This document shows, piece after piece, positions 1 to 6,434 of a stretch of DNA of 9,292 nt (position 1 is its first letter; every line of letters begins with the position of its first letter). The notes under the pieces were generated by a model, which saw nothing but the letters and a program-made list of their open reading frames with translations, had not been told where the DNA came from and searched no databases. Origin of the DNA: Alphaproteobacteria bacterium (GTDB lineage Bacteria > Pseudomonadota > Alphaproteobacteria > GCA-2731375); the NCBI GenBank assembly GCA_030746295.1, contig JASLMY010000196.1, forward strand, positions 1 through 9,292. The letters are read 5' to 3'. A program made the translations under genes and the position numbers.

Positions 1-186
1 GGCAAAGCCGAGAGCCTTTTTCGAGGCCCCAAGAAAGGCTGCGTCGCCAGCCTCGCCCCTGAGCGACAGAAGGCCCTCGGGCGGCCGTTCCGCCATCCGA
101 ATACCGGCGGCGCCGTCACCTCCGCCAGCCCGCGCCGCGAGGCCGAGATGCGCCAGCGCGCTCTGCCGTCCGACCGCGTCAACCAC
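1..186 (-). CDS. soxG: Sarcosine oxidase gamma subunit, N-terminal 62 codons (cut by window edge)
   Basis: This is the start of the gamma subunit of heterotetrameric sarcosine oxidase, a structural subunit related to the folate-binding GcvT fold. Read on the minus strand, the frame is open from a GTG codon at 186-184 to the window edge. The translation contains SALAHL near residue 10, then MAERPPEGLLSLRGEAGDAAF, which has the ERP...LRG..DAAF pattern I associate with SoxG proteins. The GTG start overlaps the 3' end of soxA by 8 nt and has an AAGGGAGG Shine-Dalgarno at 201-194, 7 nt upstream. Position directly after soxA in a B-D-A-G order supports the call. The family is usually around 180-200 residues, so about two thirds lies outside the window. 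Confidence 0.85.
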   Translation of the reverse strand, partial: MVDAVGRQSALAHLGLAARAGGGDGAAGIRMAERPPEGLLSLRGEAGDAAFLGASKKALGFA

Positions 187-3181
187 GGGCCCGCCTCCCT
201 TCCCGGTCGAAGAAACGCGGCTCGGTGATCCGGGCCGGCACGTAGCGCCCGTCCCAGGCGGCGAAGACGCGCTCGCCATGACGCTCGCCGCCCCGATCCA
301 CCAGGGCCAGGGCGATCGAGCGCTCCAGGCTCGGGCTGCGGTAGCTCGAGGTCACGTGGCCGATCATCGCTACCGGCGGCGCCGCGCCCGCCGTCTCGAC
401 GACCTGAGCGCCTTCGGGCAAGACGAGGCTTGAATCCTCCGTCAGCAGACCGATCAGTTGGCGCCGGTCGGGACGGGCGGTATCGGCGCGGGCGAGCGAG
501 CGCTTGCCGAGGAAGTCCTTGGCCGGGCTCACCATCGCCTCGAGGCCGAGATCCATCGGCGTCACCGTGCCGTCGGTCTCTTGGCCGACGATGATGAAGC
601 CGACCTCGGCCCGGAGCACGTGCATGGCCTCGGTGCCGAAGGGTGTCGCCGCATAGGGTTGGCCGGCCCGCATCACCGCTTCCCAAAGCGCCAGGCCGTA
701 GGCGGCCGGAACGTTGATCTCGTAGGAGAGCTCGCCCGTGAAGCTGATCCGGAAGACCCGGGCGGGGATGCCGGCGACCTCGCCTTGGCGCAGGCTCATG
801 AAGGGGAAGGCTTCGCCGTCGTAATCGATGTCGCCGCCGAGGTCGCGCATCAGCCGCCGAGCATTCGGGCCAGAGACGCTGACCACCGCCCATTGCTCGG
901 TGACGGACGTGCAATAGACCTTCAGTTCCGGCCATTCCGTCTGCAGCCAGTCTTCCATCCAGCCCAGCACCGCCGCCGCATTGCCGCTGGTCGTGGTCAT
1001 GTGGAAGCGGTCCTCGGCGAGGCGCGCCGTGACGCCGTCGTCAAAGACCATGCCGTCCTCGTGCAACATCAGGCCATAGCGGCACCTGCCGACGCCGAGC
1101 TTCGACCAGCCGTTGGTGTAGACCCAGTTCAGGAACTCGGCCGCGTCCGGGCCCCGGATATCGATCTTGCCGAGTGTAGTCGCATCCAGAACGCCCAGGC
1201 TCGCACGGGTCGCCCGAACTTCGCGGTCGACCGCGGCGCCCATGTCCTCGGGGGGCCTCGGGTAGTAGCGGGGCCGAAGCCACTGGCCGACCGGCTCGAA
1301 GACAGCACCCCGCGCTTCGTGCCAGCCCTGCATCGGCGTCCGCCGGACCGGGTCCAGGAGCTCGCCACGATCGCGACCGGCGATGGCGCCGAAGGTGACG
1401 GGTGTGTAGGGCGGCCGGTAGGTCGTGTTGCCGACCTCGGCGATGGCCTCGCCCCGGGCGGCGGCGACGATGGCGAGCGCGTTGGCGTTGCCGAGCTTGC
1501 CCTGGTCCGTCCCCATGCCCGTCGTCGTGTAGCGCTTGACGTGCTCGACCGAGCGATAGCCCTCGCGGACGGCGAGGCGCAGGTCGGCGGCGGTGACGTC
1601 GCCCTGCAGGTCGACGAAGCGCTTGTCGGCGCCACGCGTCTTTTTCCTCGGCAGCAGCCAGAGCGGCCTCGGCAGCGCCGCCTCGGCCGCCGGTGCCACT
1701 TTGGGCGCCCTCGGCGCCCGGCCCTTGCGCTTGATCCCCGCCGCTGCCGTGGCCGCCAATCCCGCCGCCTGGCCGGCCTCGAGGCAGCCTTCGAGATCGA
1801 AGCTGCCAGCGGCCGCGCCGACGACTTGGCAAGCCTGCACGCCCGCGCCCGGCAGCAGGCAACCCCGCGCCGCGTCGACCTCGAGGCGGCCGCCCGACTG
1901 CGAGAAGAGGTGCACCGTCGGGCTCCAGCCCCCGGAGACCGCGACGAGATCGCAGCCGATGACCCGGGCGCGGCCTTGTAGCCCCTCGCCCGCCGCGTCG
2001 AGCCGCATCACCTCGGCGCCCTCGACCCGCCGCCGGCCGCGAATGCCAACCACCGCCTGACCCGTCAGATGCTCGATGCCGGCGGCTTCGAGACGCTCGC
2101 CCCACGCGCCTGCGACCGTCTCCCTCAGATCGACCAGCGCCGCCACACGGGCACCGGCGGCGGCCAGTTCCAGGGCCGCCTGGTAGGCACTGTCGTTGTT
2201 GGTGACGACGACCGCCGTCTCGCCCGCCAAGACGCCATAGCGGTTCGCATAGCCCTGGGCGGCGCTCGCCAACATGACGCCGGGCCGGTCGTTGTTCTGA
2301 AAGACGAGCGGCCGCTCGATCGCACCGGTGGCGAGCACGACCTCCTTGGCGCGCACCTTCCAGAGCCGACGCCTGGGCATACCCGTCTCCGGCTCGGCCG
2401 TGTGATCGCCGACCCGCTCGACCATGGTCAGGAAATTGTGGTCGTGATAACCGACCACCGTGGTCCGGGACATAAGACTCACTTCCGCCGCCCGGTCGAG
2501 CTCGGCCACCACCGCCGTCACCCAGTCGAGTGCCGACTTGCCGTCGATTTCGTCGCCGGCAGCGAGCAGCCGGCCACCGAACTCGCAGTCCTCGTCGGCC
2601 AGGATCACGCGGGCGCCGGTTCTGGCAGACCGCCGGGCCGCGGCCAAGCCCGCCGGTCCACCGCCGACCACGAGCACGTCGCAATGGGCATGCACCCGGT
2701 CGTAGCCATCCGGGTCCGGCTCGCTCGGCGCGCGGCCGAGGCCCGCCATCTGCCGGATCAGCCGCTCATAGCCCATCCAGAAGGCGGCCGGCCATTTGAA
2801 GGTCTTGTAATAGAAGCCGGCGGGGAAGAGCGGCGAGGCGAAGTCGTTGACGGCGGCGACGTCGAAGCGAAGCGAGGGCCAGCGGTTCTGGCTTTCCGCC
2901 TCCAAGCCGTCGAAGAGCTCCACTCGCGTCGCCCTGACATTGGGCTCGCTGCATCCGCCGCGGCGGAGCTGCACCAGGGCGCTCGGCTCCTCCGAGCCGG
3001 CAGTGTAGATGCCGCGCGGCCGATGGTACTTGAAGCTCCGCCCCACCGTGCCGACGCCGTTCGCCAACAGGGCCGAGGCCAGGGTGTCGCCAGGGTGGCC
3101 CCAATAGTCGTGGCCGTCGAAGCTGAAGCGGAGCCGCTGCTCGCGGTCGATCCGCCCGCCTGCCGCCGCCCGCCGGCTCAT
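179..3181 (-). CDS. soxA: Sarcosine oxidase alpha subunit, heterotetrameric type
   Basis: This is the large subunit of the cytoplasmic heterotetrameric sarcosine oxidase, which binds NAD+ and tetrahydrofolate in characterised family members. The 1000 residues fall into three parts. An N-terminal ferredoxin-like (Fer2_4) region lies at about 15-95 (GHPGDTLASALLANG, SFKYHRPRGIYTAG). It has only Cys77, so it cannot carry a 2Fe-2S cluster. A dinucleotide-binding domain follows, with GGGPAG at 173-178 and ATGAIERP at 284-291. A C-terminal GcvT-like folate domain runs from about 625 to 990, with TSSYRSPSLERSIALALVD at 944-962. I chose the ATG at 3181 because it overlaps the soxD stop as ATGA and begins just before the conserved N-terminus. 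The frame stays open 55 codons further upstream, but that stretch is the soxD gene read out of frame. Length fits the family (about 965-1005 residues). Related N-methylglutamate dehydrogenase subunits are an alternative, but the BDAG gene order favours sarcosine oxidase. Confidence 0.95.
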   Translation of the reverse strand: MSRRAAAGGRIDREQRLRFSFDGHDYWGHPGDTLASALLANGVGTVGRSFKYHRPRGIYTAGSEEPSALVQLRRGGCSEPNVRATRVELFDGLEAESQNRWPSLRFDVAAVNDFASPLFPAGFYYKTFKWPAAFWMGYERLIRQMAGLGRAPSEPDPDGYDRVHAHCDVLVVGGGPAGLAAARRSARTGARVILADEDCEFGGRLLAAGDEIDGKSALDWVTAVVAELDRAAEVSLMSRTTVVGYHDHNFLTMVERVGDHTAEPETGMPRRRLWKVRAKEVVLATGAIERPLVFQNNDRPGVMLASAAQGYANRYGVLAGETAVVVTNNDSAYQAALELAAAGARVAALVDLRETVAGAWGERLEAAGIEHLTGQAVVGIRGRRRVEGAEVMRLDAAGEGLQGRARVIGCDLVAVSGGWSPTVHLFSQSGGRLEVDAARGCLLPGAGVQACQVVGAAAGSFDLEGCLEAGQAAGLAATAAAGIKRKGRAPRAPKVAPAAEAALPRPLWLLPRKKTRGADKRFVDLQGDVTAADLRLAVREGYRSVEHVKRYTTTGMGTDQGKLGNANALAIVAAARGEAIAEVGNTTYRPPYTPVTFGAIAGRDRGELLDPVRRTPMQGWHEARGAVFEPVGQWLRPRYYPRPPEDMGAAVDREVRATRASLGVLDATTLGKIDIRGPDAAEFLNWVYTNGWSKLGVGRCRYGLMLHEDGMVFDDGVTARLAEDRFHMTTTSGNAAAVLGWMEDWLQTEWPELKVYCTSVTEQWAVVSVSGPNARRLMRDLGGDIDYDGEAFPFMSLRQGEVAGIPARVFRISFTGELSYEINVPAAYGLALWEAVMRAGQPYAATPFGTEAMHVLRAEVGFIIVGQETDGTVTPMDLGLEAMVSPAKDFLGKRSLARADTARPDRRQLIGLLTEDSSLVLPEGAQVVETAGAAPPVAMIGHVTSSYRSPSLERSIALALVDRGGERHGERVFAAWDGRYVPARITEPRFFDREGRRARG
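194..201 (-). promoter_or_regulatory. Ribosome binding site of soxG, inside soxA
   Basis: The minus strand reads AAGGGAGG here, with 7 nt between it and the GTG at 186-184. It lies within the last codons of soxA and decides the non-ATG start of soxG. There is no nearby ATG in that frame; the first in-frame ATG is about 30 codons later, inside the conserved region. Confidence 0.65.
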
Positions 3182-3459
3182 TCCGCCGCCTCGGGTGGCT
3201 CTTGGCCCATCTCGTAGACGGCCAGGATCTCGTGCGTCACCGTGCTGCGCGCCACGTTGAACCAGCGCCGGCAGCCATGGGCGTGGTTCCAGCGCTCGTA
3301 GTGCAGGCCCTTTTGGTTGGTGCGCAAGAAGAGGTAGTCGGCCCACTCGGCGTCGGTGAGCTTCTCAGGCTCGAGCGGCCGGGCGATATGGGCCTCACCG
3401 CCGCACGAGAACTCGGCTTCGTCGCGGGGGCCGCACCAGGGGCAGGCGATCAACAGCAA
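3178..3459 (-). CDS. soxD: Sarcosine oxidase delta subunit, zinc-binding
   Basis: This is the small delta subunit (93 residues), which binds one structural zinc ion in the solved heterotetrameric sarcosine oxidases. The predicted ligands are all visible: Cys6 and Cys9 in IACPWCG, and His59 and Cys63 in WNHAHGCRRWF. GGEAHIARP at 20-28 is the other family hallmark. The start is TTG at 3459-3457, chosen because AGGAG lies 9 nt upstream and the conserved MLLI.CPxCG N-terminus begins exactly there. The stop codon overlaps the soxA ATG (ATGA), and soxB ends 12 nt upstream, so translation is probably coupled along the operon. Length is normal for the family (about 90-100 residues). Confidence 0.95.
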   Translation of the reverse strand: MLLIACPWCGPRDEAEFSCGGEAHIARPLEPEKLTDAEWADYLFLRTNQKGLHYERWNHAHGCRRWFNVARSTVTHEILAVYEMGQEPPEAAE

Positions 3460-3468
3460 GGGCGCGCG

Positions 3469-3473
3469 CTCCT
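3469..3473 (-). promoter_or_regulatory. Ribosome binding site of soxD, overlapping the soxB stop
   Basis: The minus strand reads TAGGAG, in which the TAG is the soxB stop (3474-3472) and AGGAG is a near-ideal Shine-Dalgarno. It sits 9 nt before the TTG at 3459. This supports TTG as the true soxD start and a terminating-ribosome handover from soxB to soxD. Confidence 0.7.
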
Positions 3474-4722
3474 AATGGGCCACGGCGGCGGCGCCGTGCT
3501 CGGCGACGAGCGCCGCGGTCGTGAACCGCTCCAGCGAAAATGCGGCGTTCAAGGCGTGCGGCTCGTCGTGCGCCATGGTGTGGGCGAAGACCCAGCCCGA
3601 GCCCGGCGTCGCCTTGAAGCCGCCGGTGCCCCAGCCACAGTTGAAGTAGAGGCCCCCGACCGGCGTCTTCGAGATGATGGCGCTGGCATCCGGGCAGATG
3701 TCGACGGTGCCGGCCCAGCTTCGCATCATCGCGAGCCGGCTGGTGAAGGGGAAGAGCTCCACCAGCGCCTGGATCTTCTCCTCGATGATCTGGAAGCTGC
3801 CGCGCTGGGCGTAGGAGTTGTAGAGGTCCGAGCCGGCGCCGATCACCAGCTCGCCCTTGTCCGACTGGCTGACGTAGACGTGCACCGCGTTCGACATCAC
3901 CACCGTGTCGAGCACCGGCTTGATCGGCTCTGAGACCAGCGCTTGCAGGGGGTGGCTCTCGATCGGCAGACGCAGGCCCGCCATCGCCGCCAGCACGCCC
4001 GCGTGCCCGGCGACGACGACGCCGACCTTGTCGGTCTCGATGGGCCCCCGTGTCGTCTCGACGCCACGGACGGCGCCGTCGCGAATGTCGAAGCCGGTGA
4101 CCTCGCAATTCTGGATGATGTCGACCCCCAACCCGTCGGCCGCCCGGGCATAGCCCCAGGCGACGGCGTCGTGTCGGGCCGTGCCGCCGCGGCGTTGCAG
4201 GGTGGCGCCCAACACCGGGTAGCGGGCTTGCGCGCTACAGTTCAGCACCGGGCAGAAGGCCTTGACCTCGTCAGTCCACAACCACTCGGCATCGACACCG
4301 TTCAGCTGGTTGGCGAAGACCCGTCGCCTCAGCTCGCGGACGTCATGCTCGTTGTGGGCCAGGTTCATGACCCCGCGCTGGCTGAACATGACGTTGAAAT
4401 CGAGCTCCTGGCTCAGGCCCTCCCAGAGGTCGAGGGCGTGGTCGTAGAGACCGGCGCTGGCATCCTCCAGGTAGTTGGAGCGGACGATGGTGGTGTTGCG
4501 GCCGGTGTTGCCGCCGCCGAGCCAACCCTTCTCCAGCACCGCGATGTTGCTCTTGCCGTGGCGCTTGGCCAGGTAATAGGCAGTGGCGAGGCCATGACCG
4601 CCGCCGCCGACGACGACCGCGTCATAGGCCGGCTTCGGCTCCGGGCTGCGCCAGGCCGCCTGCCAGTTCTCGTGATAGCTGAACGCGTTACGCGCCAGGC
4701 TGAAGATCGAGTATTTGGCCAT
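3472..4722 (-). CDS. soxB: Sarcosine oxidase beta subunit, FAD/FMN-binding catalytic subunit
   Basis: This is the catalytic flavoprotein subunit. It oxidises sarcosine at a noncovalent FAD and passes electrons to a covalently bound FMN that reduces O2 to H2O2. It has 416 residues, matching the family. The N-terminus [14 protein letters not shown] is typical of SoxB. The Rossmann FAD motif is VVVGGGGHG at 36-44, and the C-terminal signature [17 protein letters not shown] lies at 361-377. His184 in [12 protein letters not shown] is the likely covalent FMN attachment site, by recalled alignment with characterised enzymes. The ATG at 4722 was chosen over a GTG at 4758 (12 codons upstream). The ATG matches the conserved N-terminus, and a candidate -10 at 4769-4764 would put transcription start near the GTG. 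It is the first gene of the soxBDAG operon and is divergent from the crotonase gene. Confidence 0.96.
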   Translation of the reverse strand: MAKYSIFSLARNAFSYHENWQAAWRSPEPKPAYDAVVVGGGGHGLATAYYLAKRHGKSNIAVLEKGWLGGGNTGRNTTIVRSNYLEDASAGLYDHALDLWEGLSQELDFNVMFSQRGVMNLAHNEHDVRELRRRVFANQLNGVDAEWLWTDEVKAFCPVLNCSAQARYPVLGATLQRRGGTARHDAVAWGYARAADGLGVDIIQNCEVTGFDIRDGAVRGVETTRGPIETDKVGVVVAGHAGVLAAMAGLRLPIESHPLQALVSEPIKPVLDTVVMSNAVHVYVSQSDKGELVIGAGSDLYNSYAQRGSFQIIEEKIQALVELFPFTSRLAMMRSWAGTVDICPDASAIISKTPVGGLYFNCGWGTGGFKATPGSGWVFAHTMAHDEPHALNAAFSLERFTTAALVAEHGAAAVAH

Positions 4723-4763
4723 TTGCGGCGCGCGCCCCGCCCAAAGTCGCTCCCTCACTCGCT

Positions 4764-4769
4764 GTTATA
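4764..4769 (-). promoter_or_regulatory. Candidate -10 element for the soxBDAG operon
   Basis: The minus strand reads TATAAC (5 of 6 to TATAAT) in an otherwise very GC-rich spacer, 41 nt upstream of the soxB ATG. No convincing -35 hexamer is seen at the usual spacing; the bases there are GC-rich (around GGCGCG). Transcription from it would probably need an activator. Tentative. Confidence 0.3.
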
Positions 4770-4820
4770 GCGCGGCCGTGAGCGGACGCGCCACCGCGTG
4801 CGACAGGCTGTGGACAGGAC

Positions 4821-4833
4821 GCGACATTGTCGC
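4821..4833. promoter_or_regulatory. Perfect inverted repeat GCGACA-T-TGTCGC, possible operator
   Basis: This 13-bp perfect palindrome (arms 4821-4826 and 4828-4833) sits in the middle of the divergent soxB/crotonase spacer. The same half-site GCGACA occurs at 4800-4805, exactly 21 bp (about two helical turns) before the left arm, and CCGACA occurs at 4835-4840. The right arm overlaps a candidate -35 for the crotonase gene. The arrangement resembles a regulator binding site, but no regulator gene is in the window and none can be named. Confidence 0.35.
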
Positions 4834-4855
4834 CCCGACATGCGGGCGCTAAGTT
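4827..4855 (+). promoter_or_regulatory. Candidate promoter of the crotonase gene
   Basis: TTGTCG (4827-4832; 4 of 6 to the -35 consensus) is followed after 17 nt by TAAGTT (4850-4855; 3 of 6 to the -10). It lies about 48 nt before the ATG at 4903. The match is weak but correctly spaced and is the best seen on this strand of the spacer. Confidence 0.25.
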
Positions 4856-4902
4856 CTTCCTTGGGCCGGGGACCAAACGGCAGCAGCGCGGAGAGGCGAG
4901 AC

Positions 4903-5688
4903 ATGGACGACAGACCCGTATATCTGGAGCGGCGCGGCGAGACCGCGATCATGGTCTTGAACCGGCCGGCCAAACTGAACGCGCTCAACGCCGAAATCTG
5001 GGGCGCGATCCCCGGCCTCGCCGCAGAGGTCGCCGAGGACCCCGCCCTCAAGGTCCTGATCGTCCGCGGCGTCAACCAGGACGCCTTCGCGTCGGGCGCC
5101 GACATCGCCGAGTTCCCGAAGGTCCACGCCACGCCGGACACGGCGCGCGACTACCACACCCAGATCCACGCCGCCTATGATTCCATCGCCCTGATGGAGA
5201 AGCCGACCATCGCGCTCGTCCAGGGCTATTGCTTCGGCGGCGGCTGTGCGCTCGCCCTCTGCTGCGACATGCGCTACGCCGACAAAACCGCCAAGTTCTC
5301 GATCCCGCCGGCCCGCCTCGGCATCGCCTATTCCTTGAAGGAGACCAAGCGCCTCGCGGATCTCGTCGGCCCCTCGAAGGCCAAGGAGATGCTGTTCGCG
5401 GCCCGTGTGATCGAGGCAGAGGAGGCGCTGATGGTCGGCCTCGCGACCCGCCTCTTCGAGCCGGCCGAGGTCGAGGCCGATACCTTCGCCTTCGCCGAGC
5501 ACCTGGCGAGCCTGTCGCAGTTCTCGATCCGCGCCATCAAGAAGACCGTCGGCGCCATCACCGCCGGCGCCCAGCAGGCGGATGCCGAGCTGCAGGCCCT
5601 GATCATGGGCGGCTTCGAGGGTGCGGACTACCGCGAGGGTCGCGACGCCTTCCTGGAGAAGCGCAAGCCCAACTTCACCTATCGCTGA
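4903..5688 (+). CDS. Enoyl-CoA hydratase/isomerase (crotonase) superfamily protein, non-canonical active site
   Basis: This 261-residue cytoplasmic protein belongs to the crotonase superfamily, whose members act on acyl-CoA thioesters. Two oxyanion-hole segments are clear: FASGADIAEF at 62-71 and GYCFGGGCALALCCD at 108-122. The C-terminus EKRKPNF at 252-258 is also family-typical. The two glutamates of classical enoyl-CoA hydratase (rat Glu144 and Glu164) align, counting residues by hand, to Ala116 and Pro136. Simple crotonyl-CoA hydration is therefore doubtful. Tyr143 in LGIAYS occupies the place of Tyr140 of E. coli methylmalonyl-CoA decarboxylase, but that enzyme's His66 is Ala66 here. Substrate and reaction are therefore unassigned. 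The ATG at 4903 was chosen because GAGAGG lies 6 nt upstream; the open frame extends 35 codons further without conserved sequence. It is divergent from soxB, alone on this strand, with normal length and composition. Confidence 0.88.
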   Translation: MDDRPVYLERRGETAIMVLNRPAKLNALNAEIWGAIPGLAAEVAEDPALKVLIVRGVNQDAFASGADIAEFPKVHATPDTARDYHTQIHAAYDSIALMEKPTIALVQGYCFGGGCALALCCDMRYADKTAKFSIPPARLGIAYSLKETKRLADLVGPSKAKEMLFAARVIEAEEALMVGLATRLFEPAEVEADTFAFAEHLASLSQFSIRAIKKTVGAITAGAQQADAELQALIMGGFEGADYREGRDAFLEKRKPNFTYR

Positions 5689-5705
5689 GTTCGGGGGCTG
5701 GCAAC

Positions 5706-5725
5706 CGGCAGCTATAAGTCTGCCG
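5706..5725 (+). terminator. Hairpin after the crotonase gene, possible terminator
   Basis: CGGCAG (5706-5711) and CTGCCG (5720-5725) form a perfect 6-bp stem with an 8-nt loop, 17 nt after the crotonase stop. GGGG at 5694-5697 could pair with CCCC at 5727-5730 to extend it across an internal loop. There is no following T-run, so intrinsic termination is uncertain. Apart from this, 5689-5805 shows nothing recognisable. Confidence 0.3.
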
Positions 5726-5805
5726 ACCCCTGGACCTGACCGGAGCCGAGCACACGAGTCACCTCTCAAGACGCAAGCCCTGAAACTGAATATCCTCTCT
5801 GTATA

Positions 5806-6351
5806 TCAATACTCGTCCAACAGCTCGCCCTCATTGCTCAAGACGTAAGTGGCTACGGGGTAATAGTACCGTGGACCACTCAGATCAGGGATAATCTTGA
5901 GCTCTCCACCACAATCATGTCGAAAATCATCAAGTTGTGACGTGTTATCCGACCAGCATTTGAGACACCGTGGTCGTGACTTTCGCGTCGTCGCGATTTC
6001 AAGCAGATTCCCGAGGTCCTTTATCTCCTCGTCAAGACGTCTGAGCGAGTACTGGAAACCCTTCAACTCTGATCGGTTACTGAAACCACCGAGAAAGCCT
6101 TTTGATAGCTCCTCAGCTCGACATCGACCTTCACGCCTCTCCCGCTCCTTTTGCTCTAATCTTCTCTGCAAACGCCCGATGTCCATCTCCTCGATATCAG
6201 CGTAGCCGGCACAATCGTAGCACCATCCTTTCGTACGTCTGGCCTCAAATTCCTTTCCACCACAATATCGGTAGACGATCCGAATCCGACGGTGGAACTC
6301 TCGTGTCTCGAAATCGCACCCGGTACAGCAAACTCTTGACGACATGGACAT
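5806..6351 (-). CDS. Hypothetical protein with two putative zinc ribbons and a charged helical linker
   Basis: I do not recognise a named family. The 181-residue product has four cysteine pairs or near-pairs: Cys9-x2-Cys12 (CTGCDF), Cys44-x2-Cys47 (GWCYDCAG), Cys129-x2-Cys132 (CLKCW), and Cys147 (HDCGGEL) with His145 beside it. The first two pairs could form one zinc ribbon, and the last two a second. Between them, residues about 54-122 are rich in Arg, Glu, Lys and Leu and look helical, possibly coiled-coil (RLQRRLEQKERERREG). There is no signal peptide or membrane segment, so it is probably cytoplasmic. The ATG at 6351 is supported by GGAGG 8 nt upstream; a second ATG at 6345 is spaced less well. 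The SD, intact frame and patterned cysteines argue for a real gene. Its G+C content is far below its neighbours, suggesting horizontal transfer. Zinc ribbons suggest nucleic-acid or protein binding, but that is a guess. Confidence 0.75.
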   Translation of the reverse strand: MSMSSRVCCTGCDFETREFHRRIRIVYRYCGGKEFEARRTKGWCYDCAGYADIEEMDIGRLQRRLEQKERERREGRCRAEELSKGFLGGFSNRSELKGFQYSLRRLDEEIKDLGNLLEIATTRKSRPRCLKCWSDNTSQLDDFRHDCGGELKIIPDLSGPRYYYPVATYVLSNEGELLDEY

Positions 6352-6381
6352 CTCGCCCGCCTCCGCTGAAGGCTCAATCCA

Positions 6382-6403
6382 AATGGTCCGACCTTATTGA
6401 TGA
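6382..6403 (+). repeat. Degenerate partial copy of the adjacent palindrome
   Basis: AATGGTCCGACCTTATTGATGA resembles the core and right arm of the neighbouring palindrome (AATGGGGTCAGACCCCATTATTGTCA) with several bases missing or changed. It lies directly before, and slightly overlaps, the intact copy. It may be a decayed older copy or a slipped duplication; similarity by eye only. Confidence 0.35.
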
Positions 6404-6434
6404 CAATAATGGGGTCAGACCCCATTATTGTCAT
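6400..6434. repeat. Perfect 35-bp palindrome with 17-bp arms, immediately after the amidase stop
   Basis: ATGACAATAATGGGGTC (6400-6416) is followed by one base (A6417) and its exact reverse complement (6418-6434). Outer bases continue only as a G-T wobble. The arm abuts the amidase TAA (6437-6435) with no gap. As RNA it would fold into a very stable hairpin of about 16 bp on either strand. It lacks a T-tract after the G+C core, so it is not a textbook terminator but could still stop or stabilise transcripts. GGGGTCAGACCCC-type palindromes occur dispersed in many bacterial genomes, often near REP-associated tyrosine transposases (general recollection). No transposase is present here. Confidence 0.85.

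Larger units (their letters stand above)
5745..6434. other. Low-G+C island between the crotonase and amidase genes
   Basis: Hand counting gives 183 G+C in the 360 bases from 5821 to 6180 (about 51%), while the genes on both sides are far richer (one line in the amidase, 7321-7380, is 85%). The island holds a single gene of unknown function and ends on the right in a perfect palindrome. The right edge is sharp at the amidase stop; the left edge is approximate, somewhere between 5730 and 5800. No integrase, transposase, tRNA or target-site duplication was seen. Composition suggests acquisition from a lower-G+C donor. Confidence 0.6.

Noticed and set aside
458..1981. Long plus-strand open frame (507 codons) opposite soxA
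   Set aside because: It lies entirely antisense to a well-recognised gene in GC-rich DNA, where the lack of stops produces long shadow frames. Its translation is rich in Arg, Ala, Gly, Asp and His without recognisable motifs.
1041..2684. Minus-strand open frame (547 codons) in another frame of soxA
   Set aside because: Arg/Gly-rich frame-shifted reading of soxA; the soxA frame is intact and carries all expected domains.
2069..3217. Plus-strand open frame (382 codons) opposite soxA
   Set aside because: Antisense shadow of soxA with the same compositional signature and no family motifs.
3182..3346. 55-codon N-terminal extension of soxA
   Set aside because: It overlaps soxD out of frame, has no SoxA similarity, and the ATGA junction with soxD gives a better start at 3181.
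3943..4770. Plus-strand open frame (275 codons) opposite soxB
   Set aside because: Antisense to the intact soxB gene; no recognisable motifs.
4903..5688. Calling the crotonase a true enoyl-CoA hydratase (paaF/echA type)
   Set aside because: Both catalytic glutamates are absent in a confident hand alignment, so only a superfamily call is supported.
5765..5849. Near-repeat CTCAAGACG(C/T)AAG at 5765-5777 and 5837-5849, considered as a target-site duplication
   Set aside because: The second copy lies inside the zinc-ribbon coding sequence rather than at an island edge, so it does not behave as a duplication; probably chance.
6156..6434. Minus-strand frame starting inside the palindrome (ATGACAATAATGGGG)
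   Set aside because: It overlaps the zinc-ribbon gene out of frame, has no ribosome site, and its start is created by the repeat. The mirror-image plus-strand frame at 6397-6615 arises the same way.
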